Below, one piece after another: positions 6,896-16,515 of a DNA stretch of 43,439 nucleotides. The notes under the pieces were generated by a model. It did no database searches. It was not told where the DNA came from and saw only the letters and a program-made list of their open reading frames with translations. A program made the translations under genes and the position numbers. The stretch spans positions 67,815 to 111,253 of the forward strand of contig JAUSEX010000037.1 in the NCBI GenBank assembly GCA_030649895.1, given 5' to 3'. Source of the DNA: Candidatus Omnitrophota bacterium (lineage in GTDB: Bacteria > Omnitrophota > Gorgyraeia > Gorgyraeales > Gorgyraeaceae). Within the stretch, counting starts at the first letter, position 1. The number at the start of each line of letters is the position of its first letter.

Positions 6896-9800
6896 AGCTA
6901 CCAGACCTTTCGATAAATAAACCTGTAACAGTAACAATGATTTTCCTTGGGATCGTGCTCATGGGATTGATCTCCCTTGGCAGGCTTCCCCAGGAACTAT
7001 TTCCTGCAATTTCCTATCCGCAGCTTACCATTGTAACCACATATGAAAATGCCGCGCCGGAAGAAGTAGAAACCCTGATAACCAAGATCATAGAAGAAGC
7101 TGTAGGCACAGTAGGAAGCCTTAAGAGGATCAGCTCCACTTCAAAAGAGGGCATTTCCCTGGTGACAACAGAATTTAACTGGGGAACTAATATGGACTTT
7201 GCTTCTCTTGGGGTAAGAGAAAAGATAGACCTTGTAAAAGAAAGATTGCCTCTGGGGTCAGCCGACCCTATTGTAATGAAATTCAACCCGTTCGAGCTGC
7301 CTGTAATGACTCTAAGCGTTACCGGGGAGAAAACGCCTTCAGAGCTTTTAAAACTTACTAGAAAATTTATAAAAGATGAGATTGAGAAAGTACCGGGCGT
7401 TGCGTCGTGCAATATAACCGGCGGATTGGAAAGAGAAATAATAGTATCGATTGACCAGGCGAGATTGAGGGCCTCGGGTGTTGCTATAAATAAAGTAGTG
7501 GACGCGCTAAAATCTTCAAACCTTAATTATCCGGCAGGCACCATAGAAGAGCATTTCTACGAGTATCTGATACGCACTATAGGAGAATTTGAAATAGTCT
7601 CTCAGATAAAGGATACGGTTGTGGGTTCCGATGAACCTGAAAATCAGAAAACGAGCTCGACGGATTCAGATGCCCAAAAGAAAAGAGAGGAAAATAAAAG
7701 GCTCGTATATCTGAAAGATATTTCAGAGGTAAAAGATACATTTCAGGAGCGCACAAGTATTTCCAGGTTTAACGGAAAGGAAAATATTTCAGTAGGTATT
7801 TTAAAACAGGCGGGCTCTAATACGCTGCAGGTGGCTGACAGGATAAAGAAGAAGTTGGGCGATATAAAAAAGGATTTACCGGGTGGCATAGAAATAAGCG
7901 TAGTTTATGACCAGTCTATTTTTATCAGAAAATCGATAAGGGATGTAGGCGACGCTGCATGGCAGGGCGGGTTATTGGCATTTTTTGTATTATGGCTGTT
8001 TCTGAAAAAATTAAAACCTGCGCTGATAGTTTCCATGTCTATCCCCATCTCTATAATGATTACATTTATGCTTATGTATTTCAGCGGGATTTCGCTGAAC
8101 ATGCTTTCTCTGGGAGGGCTTGCATTGGGCATAGGCATGCTTGTGGACGCCGGGATCGTAGTTATTGAGAATATATCAAATCATATCCAGAGTGGCAAAG
8201 AATTAAAAGAGGCTGCTAGGGTTGGCGCAAACGAAGTGGAGAACCCCATATGGGGTTCGGTTATGACTACAGTAGTTGTATTTCTACCCATGATATTTGT
8301 TACAGGTATCGCAGGTCAGCTATTTAAAGAAGTTGCTATTACTGTTACGTATTCTCTTATAGCTTCTTTATATGTATCACTGGCATTGATCCCTCTATTT
8401 GTAACTATCGGGAAAAAGAAAAAATTCAGTCTTAACGAAGAAGCGCCTATGAGCGTAGGCTCGGAATTTAAGCTAGTCAAATGGATGGGGACTATATATG
8501 GAAAGTCTTTGCCAGTAGCTCTTAAAAATAAAAAGCTGATCATATTAGGGGCGCTTGTACTATTTTTATTCAGCATGATTGTATTCAGGTTCTTGAATAA
8601 GGAGTTTATGCCCAAGATAGACCAGCGTGAATTTGTCATGAAGGTGAATCTCATGACAGGAACAAGGCTTGAGATTACAGATTCTGCTATTAAAAAAATA
8701 GAGAAAAAACTTTTAAGCAATAAAGATGTGGAGAGCGTAGCAGTAACTATCGGATCCAGCAAAGAAAAAGGCGCGGGAGATATGATTGAGACCCTGGGTT
8801 CGCATCAAGCAAGTATAATCGTAAATCTTAAAAAAGGCAGGGAGAAAGGCAAATTAAATACTTCTCAAATAATACAAAATCTGAAAAAAGAATTGGATAA
8901 AGAAAACCTCGAAGGCGCAGAGGTGGAATACATATTGCAGGAAAGCATTTTTAAGAGTGCGCTAATGGGCAGCGCGCCTATAGTTATAGAGATAAAAGGG
9001 CATGATCTTAACTTTACAAAAAAGCTTTACGAAGAACTTCGCGCCGGGCTGTCCAAGATACCAGGCGCTTATGGTATAAGGACCAGCCTTGCGCCTCCTG
9101 CGCCTGAAACAAAAGTAAATATTATTAAAGATAAGGCTGCTTTGTATAATCTTTCAGTGGGCTCCATATCCCAGGCAGCGCATGTGGCCATTAAAGGCGT
9201 TACTGCTACAAAATTTAAAGAAGAAGGCAGAGAGGTAGATATAAAAGTAAGGCTAAGGCCTGAAGACAGGAAGAAACTTTCAAGCATAAGAGGCATTTTA
9301 GTGCATTCACCGTTAGGTATAGATGTCCCGCTTTCAGAGGTTGCTTATATTTCACATGGATTAGGCCCGAGTGAAATAAAAAGGCTTGATCAGCAAAGGA
9401 TAATCTTAATGACCGCGAATGTTGCAGGCAGGCCTCTTGATAAGGTGATAGATGACGTCAATCACACCATAGATTCTGTAATGGCGCAGCACGCTGATAT
9501 TAAAAAACAGGCAGCAAGGCAGGTTGAAAAAGATTTCACAATCCAGCTCGCAGGAGAAAATCAGGAAATGAAAGAATCGTTTTTAAGCCTGATGTTTGCT
9601 TTGATATTGTCGGTGCTTCTGGTATATATGATTATGGCTAGCGAATTTGAATCATTCTGGCAGCCTTTTATTATCATGTTTACTTTGCCATTGTCTTTAA
9701 TAGGAGTTTCCTGGACGTTATTTTTGACGCATACGCCTATAAGCGTCGTGGTTATCTTGGGCGTGATTACACTCGGCGGAGTTGTTGTGGACAATGGGAT

Positions 9801-10464
9801 TGTTTTACTGGACAAGATAAATGCTCTTAGAAATGAGGGTAAGGATCTCGTGACAGCAGTAAGCCAGGCAGCGGCAAACAGGTTAAGACCAATAATGATG
9901 ACGTCATTTACTACGGTTTTAGGGCTTCTGCCTTTGGCGCTTGGTCTAGGAGAAGGTTCTGAGCTTCAGGCTCCCATGGCAATAACTGTAATGGGAGGAC
10001 TTACTATCTGTACTTTTCTTACGCTTTTTGTCATACCAGCTCTTTATACCGTGGCTGCAGAGTGGTTGGATAGGAAAAAGCTGCAGGTTGTCCCTATCGC
10101 AGTAGCTGCGCCTGTGGCTGAACCAGTTAAAGTTGACCTCTCCCGATCTCCGATCGGTACTAGTACCGATCGGAGATCGGGAGAGGTCATAATGTCTCCG
10201 AAAGTCCTAGAAGAGCTTCAAGTATTTGAAATCCAGCCTCAGCCTAAAAAACAAGACGAGCCAAATGGCCCGCAGCTCACCAAAAGGCAGATTCAACTGC
10301 TGGAGCGCATCAAAAAATCCGGAAAGATTACAAGAAAAGAATACTCTGATTTATTTAAAATATCCATACCTACTGCAGCCAGGGATTTGAGATGCCTTAT
10401 GGATAGAGGTTTTCTAAAAGCAGAAGGCCCGCTCGGCCCTGGCAGATGGTATGAGTTGAAATAA
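6892..10464 (+). CDS. RND multidrug/export pump with C-terminal winged-helix domain
   Basis: Residues 1-1060 are a full RND transporter: an N-terminal helix (INKPVTVTMIFLGIVLMGL), porter loops, the TM4 signature LALGIGMLVDAGIVVIENI with one acidic residue, the TM10 GVVVDNGIVLLDKI and a C-terminal LTLFVIPALYTV. Such pumps use the proton gradient to expel lipophilic compounds. RND proteins normally end near 1040-1060 residues. Here a linker encoded by a perfect palindrome (residues about 1081-1100) leads to a winged helix at about 1120-1190 (TKRQIQLLERIKKSGKITRKEYSDLF, then TAARDLRCLMDRGFL). The tail should lie in the cytoplasm. An internal ATG at 10192, with GGGAGAGG upstream, could also give a free 90-residue winged-helix protein. 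A hydrophilic insert (about residues 243-270) interrupts the first large loop. Confidence 0.93.
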   Translation: MKLPDLSINKPVTVTMIFLGIVLMGLISLGRLPQELFPAISYPQLTIVTTYENAAPEEVETLITKIIEEAVGTVGSLKRISSTSKEGISLVTTEFNWGTNMDFASLGVREKIDLVKERLPLGSADPIVMKFNPFELPVMTLSVTGEKTPSELLKLTRKFIKDEIEKVPGVASCNITGGLEREIIVSIDQARLRASGVAINKVVDALKSSNLNYPAGTIEEHFYEYLIRTIGEFEIVSQIKDTVVGSDEPENQKTSSTDSDAQKKREENKRLVYLKDISEVKDTFQERTSISRFNGKENISVGILKQAGSNTLQVADRIKKKLGDIKKDLPGGIEISVVYDQSIFIRKSIRDVGDAAWQGGLLAFFVLWLFLKKLKPALIVSMSIPISIMITFMLMYFSGISLNMLSLGGLALGIGMLVDAGIVVIENISNHIQSGKELKEAARVGANEVENPIWGSVMTTVVVFLPMIFVTGIAGQLFKEVAITVTYSLIASLYVSLALIPLFVTIGKKKKFSLNEEAPMSVGSEFKLVKWMGTIYGKSLPVALKNKKLIILGALVLFLFSMIVFRFLNKEFMPKIDQREFVMKVNLMTGTRLEITDSAIKKIEKKLLSNKDVESVAVTIGSSKEKGAGDMIETLGSHQASIIVNLKKGREKGKLNTSQIIQNLKKELDKENLEGAEVEYILQESIFKSALMGSAPIVIEIKGHDLNFTKKLYEELRAGLSKIPGAYGIRTSLAPPAPETKVNIIKDKAALYNLSVGSISQAAHVAIKGVTATKFKEEGREVDIKVRLRPEDRKKLSSIRGILVHSPLGIDVPLSEVAYISHGLGPSEIKRLDQQRIILMTANVAGRPLDKVIDDVNHTIDSVMAQHADIKKQAARQVEKDFTIQLAGENQEMKESFLSLMFALILSVLLVYMIMASEFESFWQPFIIMFTLPLSLIGVSWTLFLTHTPISVVVILGVITLGGVVVDNGIVLLDKINALRNEGKDLVTAVSQAAANRLRPIMMTSFTTVLGLLPLALGLGEGSELQAPMAITVMGGLTICTFLTLFVIPALYTVAAEWLDRKKLQVVPIAVAAPVAEPVKVDLSRSPIGTSTDRRSGEVIMSPKVLEELQVFEIQPQPKKQDEPNGPQLTKRQIQLLERIKKSGKITRKEYSDLFKISIPTAARDLRCLMDRGFLKAEGPLGPGRWYELK
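10134..10189. repeat. Perfect 56-bp palindrome inside the RND gene
   Basis: The two halves, 10134-10161 and 10162-10189, are exact reverse complements with no loop; the centre reads GGTACTAGTACC. The left half starts TGACCTCTCCCGATC and the right half ends GATCGGGAGAGGTCA. It is in frame, codes for residues about 1081-1100, and sits exactly between the pump and the winged-helix domain. The right arm contains GGGAGAGG, placed as a ribosome-binding site for ATG 10192. This fits a palindromic mobile element similar in concept to Rickettsia palindromic elements. Confidence 0.9.
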
Positions 10465-10481
10465 AGCGCCAAAAAATAGAT

Positions 10482-13400
10482 ATGTCCCTTTCAAATTATT
10501 CCGTCAATAAGCCTGTTAGCATAACAATGCTTTTTATAGGCATTGTTATTGTAGGGGTAGTCTCCTTGCTCAGGCTTCCCGTTGAATTAAAGCCTAATAT
10601 TTCCTACGGAGATATAAGCATTATAGTGGAGGTGAGGGGTGGTATGCCTCCGCAGGAAGTAGAAAGCATGGTAACAAAGCCTATAGAAGAGGCGGTATCT
10701 ACAGTAACGCATCTTGAAAATATCTATTCCACTTCAAAGGCGGGCGAATCCAGGATCTGGCTTGAATTCGAGCCGGGCATTAATATGGATTTTGCTGCGC
10801 TGGAAACAAGAGAAAAGTTTTCCAAAATAAAAGACAAACTTCCAAAAGAAATTGAAAAACCGATATTAGCCCAATACAAGGAATCCGATACGCCCATAAT
10901 GGTACTTGCGGTAACCAGCAAGGCTCATACAGTAGAAACTCTCAGGAGGGTTGTAGACGAGCAGATTAAGGAACGCATATTAAGGATAGAAGGAGTGGCA
11001 AACGTTGATATATACGGAGGCAGGGAAAGAAAGATCCTTGTTGAGATAGACCAGTCAAGGCTTCAGGCGCATCACGTGCCTATAGATTATGTGGTAAGTT
11101 CACTTGGGGCGAATAATTTCAGCCTTCTTTTAGGAGATCTCCCAAGGGAAAAGAATAAATATCTGATAAGGGCCATAGGTACATTTGAAAGCGTCAAAGA
11201 TATAGAGAATATAGGAGTCAGCGTAACCCCTCAAGGTTCCGTGATAAAGCTTAAAGATGTGGCTACAGTAAAAGATTCTTTTATGGAGCCTTCGAACTAT
11301 GCCAGGACGGATATAGAACCTGTTGTTTCGATATATGTCCAGAAGGAATCCACCGCTAACACCATAAAAGTGGTAAGTGGCATAAAGAAAGAACTCGATC
11401 AAATCAAAAATATAATAGACAAGAATATTTATATAAAGACCACGCTTAACCAGGCAGACGTTATAAATGACGCTATAGACGCTGTTAAAAGCTCTCTGAT
11501 GAGCGGGGCGCTCCTTTCGGTATTGATACTTTTATTTACGCTAAGAGACTTGAGGCCTACATTTATAATAGCAGTCACTATCCCCATTTCGGTTATGTTT
11601 ACATTTATCCTGATGTATTTTCAGAAACTTTCTTTGAATGTAATGACGCTGAGCGGCCTTGCGCTCGGGATAGGCATGCTAGTGGATAACTCAATAGTTG
11701 TGCTTGATAACGTGGATAAAAAAAGATCCGGGATTTTACCTCTCACGGACTGGAGAGAAAAAGATAAAAATGCGGTCATAGAAGGCGCATCAGAGATGGG
11801 TCTGGCAATAGTCGCTTCCACCGTTACCACCGTCATAGTATTTCTTCCGTTTGCATTTGTTAATAAAGAAACAAGGATGTTATGGAGCGGGCTAGCATTT
11901 ACCGTTACTTATTCTCTTTTAACAAGTTTATTCGTGGCGATGACGCTGGTGCCTACTCTATTAAGCCAGATGACGCGTAAACCGATTGAAAAGAAACAAC
12001 AAAAGACGCCAAAAAATAGCATAACCAGCAAAATAAAAACTTTATATCGTAGAAATCTGAGCATGGCTCTCAGATTCAGGTATTTATTAGTAACTGTCGC
12101 ATTTTTAATATTGGGGGTTGCTGTATTTTTCGGAATGAAAATAGATAAAGAATTTATGGTAGAAGCAGAGGAAGGCCGCTTTACAATCTTTGTTGAGCTG
12201 GAGCCAGGCGCCAAGCTGGATGTTACAGATAAAATGGTAAAGGAGCTGGAAGAGCGGCTGGCTAAAATTAAAGAAATAAAAACATTTACATCCAGGATTG
12301 AACCGTGGTCGTCCAAGATATACGTTAAATTAGTTCCTGTAAAAAACAGGACTAGTTCCACTAAAGAGGTGATGGACGCAATACGATTAGAAGGGGATAC
12401 GGTTGCGAAGAGGTATAAAGGGGGTTTTATATATTTTTCAGAATTAGAAGAGAGCGGGCTTAAAGAACTTACCCTGGACCTTTATGGGTATGATTACAAA
12501 GTATTAAAAGAAACCTCTATTTCTATGGCGACAAGACTTGGGAGCATAGACGGCCTTCAGGATATAAGGATGTCCAGGATAAGTGGCAGGCCAGAATGGC
12601 TTGTTAAAATAGATAAACAGCAAGCAGGCTCATTCGGGTTTACAACTCAGGATGTAGCAGAGACTGTGCATGGAGAAGTAAGAGGTTTAAGGGCCACACT
12701 TTTTCATACCGAAGCAAGAGAGATAGAAACTATTACAAGGCTGCAAAAACAATACAGGGAAAAACTGGATGATGTGAGAAGGCTTACTATCTATACTCCC
12801 GAGGGAGATTCGGTACTTTTGGAGCAGATTGCGGATTTCGTGCCTGATATTGGTATGAGCGAGATTATAAGAAAGAATAAAACAAGGGTCGTGCATATAA
12901 CAGCAATGGTTTCAAAAGGTTCTTTGCAGAAGGCAGTGGATAAAGTAAAGGCTAGCTTGGCTGACATGGAATTGCCTAAAGATTATTACTGGAAGGTAGG
13001 AGGAGATTTTGAGAGGAACATAAAAAATGAAGAAGAGCTGTCAGCTTTTCCTTTGTCTTTAAAAGCCCCGTATGTACAGATGCCAGGCGTTCTATGGATA
13101 ACCTTATTATTGGTTTTTATGGTGTTGGCGTCTTTATTTGAATCATTCAGCCAGCCTTTTGTAATACTTTTTTCAGTTCCGCTCGCGATAATAGGTGTAG
13201 TCTTAGGCCTTTATATAGCGCATAAACCTATATCAAGAGGAGTTATCATTGGCGCTATAATGTTGGCAGGAATAGTTGTTAATAACGCGATCATTTTAGT
13301 CGACAGAGTTAATTTTTTGAGGATAAAGGCAAACGGCGAAAAAAAAGACAAATATCCTGAAATACTGCGCGCAGCAATAATAGCGGGAGAGGACAGGTTT

Positions 13401-13667
13401 CGGCCGATATTTATGACTACTTCTACGACAATACTAGGCCTTGTGCCTATGGCGTTTGATAGAAGCGAGTCTGCAAACCTGTGGTCTCCTCTAGCGATAA
13501 CTGTTATTGGAGGCCTGATATCTTCTACAGTAATGACATTATTTTTAGTACCGAGCGTTTATATGATATTTGAAGATTTGAATAATACAGCGTTCGCCCC
13601 TAAACAATTATTAGTATTTATTCAAAGAAAGATATGTGGTATAATAAATAAAAAAGCAGCGGTTTAA
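10482..13667 (+). CDS. Second RND transporter of the efflux operon
   Basis: A 1061-residue RND pump of normal length, starting 17 bp after the first pump gene. It shows the N-terminal helix (VNKPVSITMLFIGIVIVGVV), the TM4 motif LALGIGMLVDNSIVVLDNV, the TM10 motif GIVVNNAIILVDRV and the final IGGLISSTVMTLFLVPSVY. It lacks the winged-helix tail of its neighbour. Two different RND genes next to one adaptor recall the MdtBC arrangement, where two pump proteins form a mixed trimer. Whether that applies here cannot be told from sequence. The ribosome-binding site is weak, so translation probably relies on coupling to the upstream gene. The substrate is unknown. Confidence 0.93.
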   Translation: MSLSNYSVNKPVSITMLFIGIVIVGVVSLLRLPVELKPNISYGDISIIVEVRGGMPPQEVESMVTKPIEEAVSTVTHLENIYSTSKAGESRIWLEFEPGINMDFAALETREKFSKIKDKLPKEIEKPILAQYKESDTPIMVLAVTSKAHTVETLRRVVDEQIKERILRIEGVANVDIYGGRERKILVEIDQSRLQAHHVPIDYVVSSLGANNFSLLLGDLPREKNKYLIRAIGTFESVKDIENIGVSVTPQGSVIKLKDVATVKDSFMEPSNYARTDIEPVVSIYVQKESTANTIKVVSGIKKELDQIKNIIDKNIYIKTTLNQADVINDAIDAVKSSLMSGALLSVLILLFTLRDLRPTFIIAVTIPISVMFTFILMYFQKLSLNVMTLSGLALGIGMLVDNSIVVLDNVDKKRSGILPLTDWREKDKNAVIEGASEMGLAIVASTVTTVIVFLPFAFVNKETRMLWSGLAFTVTYSLLTSLFVAMTLVPTLLSQMTRKPIEKKQQKTPKNSITSKIKTLYRRNLSMALRFRYLLVTVAFLILGVAVFFGMKIDKEFMVEAEEGRFTIFVELEPGAKLDVTDKMVKELEERLAKIKEIKTFTSRIEPWSSKIYVKLVPVKNRTSSTKEVMDAIRLEGDTVAKRYKGGFIYFSELEESGLKELTLDLYGYDYKVLKETSISMATRLGSIDGLQDIRMSRISGRPEWLVKIDKQQAGSFGFTTQDVAETVHGEVRGLRATLFHTEAREIETITRLQKQYREKLDDVRRLTIYTPEGDSVLLEQIADFVPDIGMSEIIRKNKTRVVHITAMVSKGSLQKAVDKVKASLADMELPKDYYWKVGGDFERNIKNEEELSAFPLSLKAPYVQMPGVLWITLLLVFMVLASLFESFSQPFVILFSVPLAIIGVVLGLYIAHKPISRGVIIGAIMLAGIVVNNAIILVDRVNFLRIKANGEKKDKYPEILRAAIIAGEDRFRPIFMTTSTTILGLVPMAFDRSESANLWSPLAITVIGGLISSTVMTLFLVPSVYMIFEDLNNTAFAPKQLLVFIQRKICGIINKKAAV

Positions 13668-13671
13668 AAAA

Positions 13672-13822
13672 GGTTCCTCGCCGCACAATGCTGGGTAGCT
13701 AGCGGCTCGGGATCAAATTTTGTTTCGCAGTTAAGGAGGTCCTTCGCTTCGCCTATAATGTTCCTATTTGTCGCGTTATTAGGCTTGCTCAGGATCAAAT
13801 TTTGTTTCACAAAATTTGGGAG
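13672..13822 (+). repeat. Leader repeat, copy B (decayed unit plus intact unit in tandem)
   Basis: The gap holds two units. The first (13672-13739) has lost its AT hairpin (tttgtttcgcagtt) but still ends in AAGGAGG. The second (13739-13822) is intact: stem GCCTATAATG (13751-13760) with GCGTTATTAGGC (13773-13784), then the AT hairpin AAATTTTGT (13797-13805), TTC, ACAAAATTT (13809-13817), then GGGAG. The ATG at 13832 follows. The second unit is nearly identical to the one before purH. Confidence 0.8.
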
Positions 13823-13831
13823 AATAAAATT

Positions 13832-15013
13832 ATGGATAAGACACTGCGGTCAATACTTTGGATACTGGTAGGATTGGTGGTGTTGAGCAGCTTGAGCACG
13901 GCTTGGTTTTTCTTCGCAAAAGAAAAACTCTATAATGAATATACAAATCTGGAAGAACTATTCAAATCTACTATGGATAAGCTTGGCACGGAGTTAGCTG
14001 CCACAACCAGGGAGAAGACAGAATTAAAGTCAAAACTGCAGGCTATAGAAGACAGGTTTAACGCGCTGGAAGCCAGTCACAAAAGTACGAAGGCTGAGCA
14101 CGAGGTAGTGGTTAACGAAAGGGATGATTTAAAAAGAGAACTTGTTAGTGTTAAAAAAGGTAAATCATTTCTTGAAAAAAGGCTGAAGGAAATGCAATCG
14201 GATATGTTTGTCGCAAACCTTTTAAAGCAAAAGATCGGTTTAGAGGTAGAGATAGAAGGTTTAAAAAAAGAAATGGAGCCAAAAAATCAGGAGATAGCCA
14301 GATTAAAAGCCGAGAACTTTGATAAAAACATAAAACTGGCAAAATTACAAGAAGAGAAGAACTCTATAGAACAAGGCCTGAAAAATACAGAACAAGTGGC
14401 GCAGATTTTAAGCAGCGATCTTCTGAAAGAAAAAGATATAAATAAGGGCGATAAGGCAGCGTCTGGATATATTGCAATGGAGAATAACGTGCTTAAATCC
14501 AAGATATCGGAATTCGAGGGAATAGCCAGAGAATATAATAGCCTTCTGGCTGAAAAAGAAAGCACGAGGGCGAAGATTGCAAGCCTTCAGAGCGACCTGG
14601 AGTATAAAAACCAGGAGATAAATAAATTTAAAGTTGCGCTACAGGAAAATGCGGCAAGGTCTCAGGAAATGAGGGCAGAGGCTTACGAAAGCCCAGGAGA
14701 AGTGGAATTGCCTCCTATCCGAGCGCAGAAAGTAGCGAAGCTTACGTCTCTTTCTTTGGAGAGCGTGGGCGAGACAACAGCCGGATTGAAAGGCAGGATC
14801 GTTACTATTAACAAAGAACATAATTTTGTTGTTATAGACCTTGGCAAGCAGGACGGCATTGATATAGGGAACAAGTTTAATGTTTACAGGGGAGAGCTGT
14901 TCCTGGGTTTGGTAGAGATTATACAGGCGCGCGACAGGATTGCGGCTGCTGATATAAAGGATATCAAAGAGGGTTTGAGCATGGAAATCAACGATACTGT
15001 TGTAAAAAGATGA
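13832..15013 (+). CDS. Membrane-anchored coiled-coil protein upstream of gspF
   Basis: A 393-residue protein with one N-terminal transmembrane helix (LRSILWILVGLVVLSSLSTAWFF, given here as two parts: LRSILWILVGLVV and LSSLSTAWFF). A long coiled coil of heptad-like Lys/Glu/Leu segments follows (about residues 30-285). A small C-terminal beta-rich domain covers about 305-393 (GRIVTINKEHNFVVIDLG, then GNKFNVYRGELFLGLVEI). The tail resembles beta domains found at the end of various cell-envelope coiled-coil proteins; no named family is claimed. The start is ATG 13832 after GGGAG; an in-frame TTG at 13802 lies inside the leader hairpin. Only three bases separate its stop from the gspF-like start, so it probably works with the secretion or pilus machinery. 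Confidence 0.7.
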   Translation: MDKTLRSILWILVGLVVLSSLSTAWFFFAKEKLYNEYTNLEELFKSTMDKLGTELAATTREKTELKSKLQAIEDRFNALEASHKSTKAEHEVVVNERDDLKRELVSVKKGKSFLEKRLKEMQSDMFVANLLKQKIGLEVEIEGLKKEMEPKNQEIARLKAENFDKNIKLAKLQEEKNSIEQGLKNTEQVAQILSSDLLKEKDINKGDKAASGYIAMENNVLKSKISEFEGIAREYNSLLAEKESTRAKIASLQSDLEYKNQEINKFKVALQENAARSQEMRAEAYESPGEVELPPIRAQKVAKLTSLSLESVGETTAGLKGRIVTINKEHNFVVIDLGKQDGIDIGNKFNVYRGELFLGLVEIIQARDRIAAADIKDIKEGLSMEINDTVVKR

Positions 15014-15016
15014 GCG

Positions 15017-16093
15017 ATGGATCTTCGGAAATTTTTAGCGCTATTAGATTTCAAAAAAAAGGTAAGCACAAAGGCCCTTGTTTTATTCACCAGGCAACTT
15101 GCCACGCTTATAGCGGCAGGTCTGCCTCTAGTAAAAGCCCTAAGGACGCTGCATGATCAGCTGGAGCCAGGGGCTTTAAAAAACGTCATAAAATCAATAG
15201 CCGATGAAGTAGAAGGCGGTTCCAATTTTTCAGAGGCCCTTTCGCATTTCCCCAAAGTATTCCCGGATTTTTATATAAACATGATAAAGGCAGGAGAGCT
15301 CGGCGGCATGCTGGAGGATATACTGAAACGCTTGTCCGAGTTCCTGGACAAGGCGCAGAAACTTAAAGATAAGGTAAAGTCAGCGCTGATGTATCCCATG
15401 TTTGTCATGATAGTAGCCGTGCTGATACTTATAATGTTGATGGTTTTTGTAATACCAACATTTACAAGCATGTTTTCAGAATTAGGGGGAGATCTGCCGC
15501 TTCCTACCAAGATATTGATCGTTATCAGCGATATCACCAGGCGCATATGGTTTCTTATACCGCTTTTGCCGGTTGCTGTAATAGCGATGTATAAAGCAAT
15601 TATAAAAAACCCGAACAGGAGAGTGGTAATCGATAAAATGAAACTGCGCATCCCTGTTGTAGGGAACTTAATACAGCAGATTGCAGTGGCGAGATTTTCA
15701 AGGACTCTTGGTACATTGCTTTCAAGCGGCGTCCCTATACTCGCCGCTCTTCAGACAGTGCGGGACACGATAGGAAATGAGTTTATTGCCAGGGCAGTTA
15801 TGCAGATCAAAGACAGCATTAAAGAGGGAGAAAGCGTATCAGGCCCTATGGAAGCAAGCAAGGCTTTTCCGCCGCTTGTCACAAAGATGGTCAATATAGG
15901 AGAGGAAACAGGGGATTTATCAAAGATGTTAATACAGATTGCGGATAATTTTGAAGATGAAGTGGACGTGGCTGTGAGCGGCCTTACTTCCCTTCTTGAG
16001 CCGCTTCTTATAGTTTTTATGGGATTAATGGTTGGATTTATTGTTGTTGCAATGTTTATGCCGCTTTTCTCGCTGGCAAGACTAGTCGAGTAA
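15017..16093 (+). CDS. gspF: Type II secretion / type IV pilus inner-membrane platform protein
   Basis: A 358-residue protein with two T2SSF repeats. The first (about 22-145) opens FTRQLATLIAAGLPLVKALR and contains FYINMIKAGELGGMLEDIL. The second (about 225-348) opens FSRTLGTLLSSGVPILAAL and contains KMVNIGEETGDLSKML. Each is followed by hydrophobic membrane helices. GspF/PilC proteins anchor the assembly ATPase and drive pseudopilus or pilus growth. It is shorter than the usual ~400 residues because the N-terminal cytoplasmic segment is missing. It overlaps no gene but follows its upstream partner by three bases. No GspE ATPase or GspD secretin gene lies in this window. Confidence 0.92.
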   Translation: MDLRKFLALLDFKKKVSTKALVLFTRQLATLIAAGLPLVKALRTLHDQLEPGALKNVIKSIADEVEGGSNFSEALSHFPKVFPDFYINMIKAGELGGMLEDILKRLSEFLDKAQKLKDKVKSALMYPMFVMIVAVLILIMLMVFVIPTFTSMFSELGGDLPLPTKILIVISDITRRIWFLIPLLPVAVIAMYKAIIKNPNRRVVIDKMKLRIPVVGNLIQQIAVARFSRTLGTLLSSGVPILAALQTVRDTIGNEFIARAVMQIKDSIKEGESVSGPMEASKAFPPLVTKMVNIGEETGDLSKMLIQIADNFEDEVDVAVSGLTSLLEPLLIVFMGLMVGFIVVAMFMPLFSLARLVE

Positions 16094-16134
16094 TCAAATC
16101 CAGATCGTCGAACGGGATAAGGTGGGCTGATTTA

Positions 16135-16515
16135 ATGTGTAAAAAAGGGTTTTCGCTGTTGGAATTAATTATTGCGATAGCTGTGCTGGCTATCGGACTG
16201 GTTGGGGTGCTGCAGGTATTCCCTATTGGTTTAAGGGCATCCCAGCGCGCAGGCATGCTGACAAAGGCGTCTTTCCTGGCGCAGAACAAGATAGAAGATA
16301 TAAAATTGGCTGGGTTTGACGCTATGACAGAACTTCCTCCGAAAATACCTCTCTCAGGAAAAGACGGGGATTTGGAGTGGGCTGTAAAGATAGATGATAT
16401 TTCGCTTGAAGGGATCGAATCGAACAGCAATATGAGAAAGATAGTTGTTACCATAACCTGGCCTGAACGCAACACCACAAGATCCAGAGACTTTATTACC
16501 TATGTCGCTAAATAG
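16135..16515 (+). CDS. Type IV pilin-like minor pseudopilin (GspI/PilV type)
   Basis: The 126-residue protein begins with a short positive leader (MCKKG) and the prepilin peptidase site G|FSLLELIIAIAVLAIGLVG, with the conserved Glu at position +5 of the mature protein. The globular part includes the pattern AQNKIEDIKLAGFD, often seen in GspI/PilV proteins. It would be cleaved and N-methylated by a prepilin peptidase and built into a pseudopilus tip. Its end overlaps the next pseudopilin gene by 14 bp. The exact minor-pilin type is inferred from the order gspF, gspI-like, gspJ-like. Confidence 0.85.
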   Translation: MCKKGFSLLELIIAIAVLAIGLVGVLQVFPIGLRASQRAGMLTKASFLAQNKIEDIKLAGFDAMTELPPKIPLSGKDGDLEWAVKIDDISLEGIESNSNMRKIVVTITWPERNTTRSRDFITYVAK

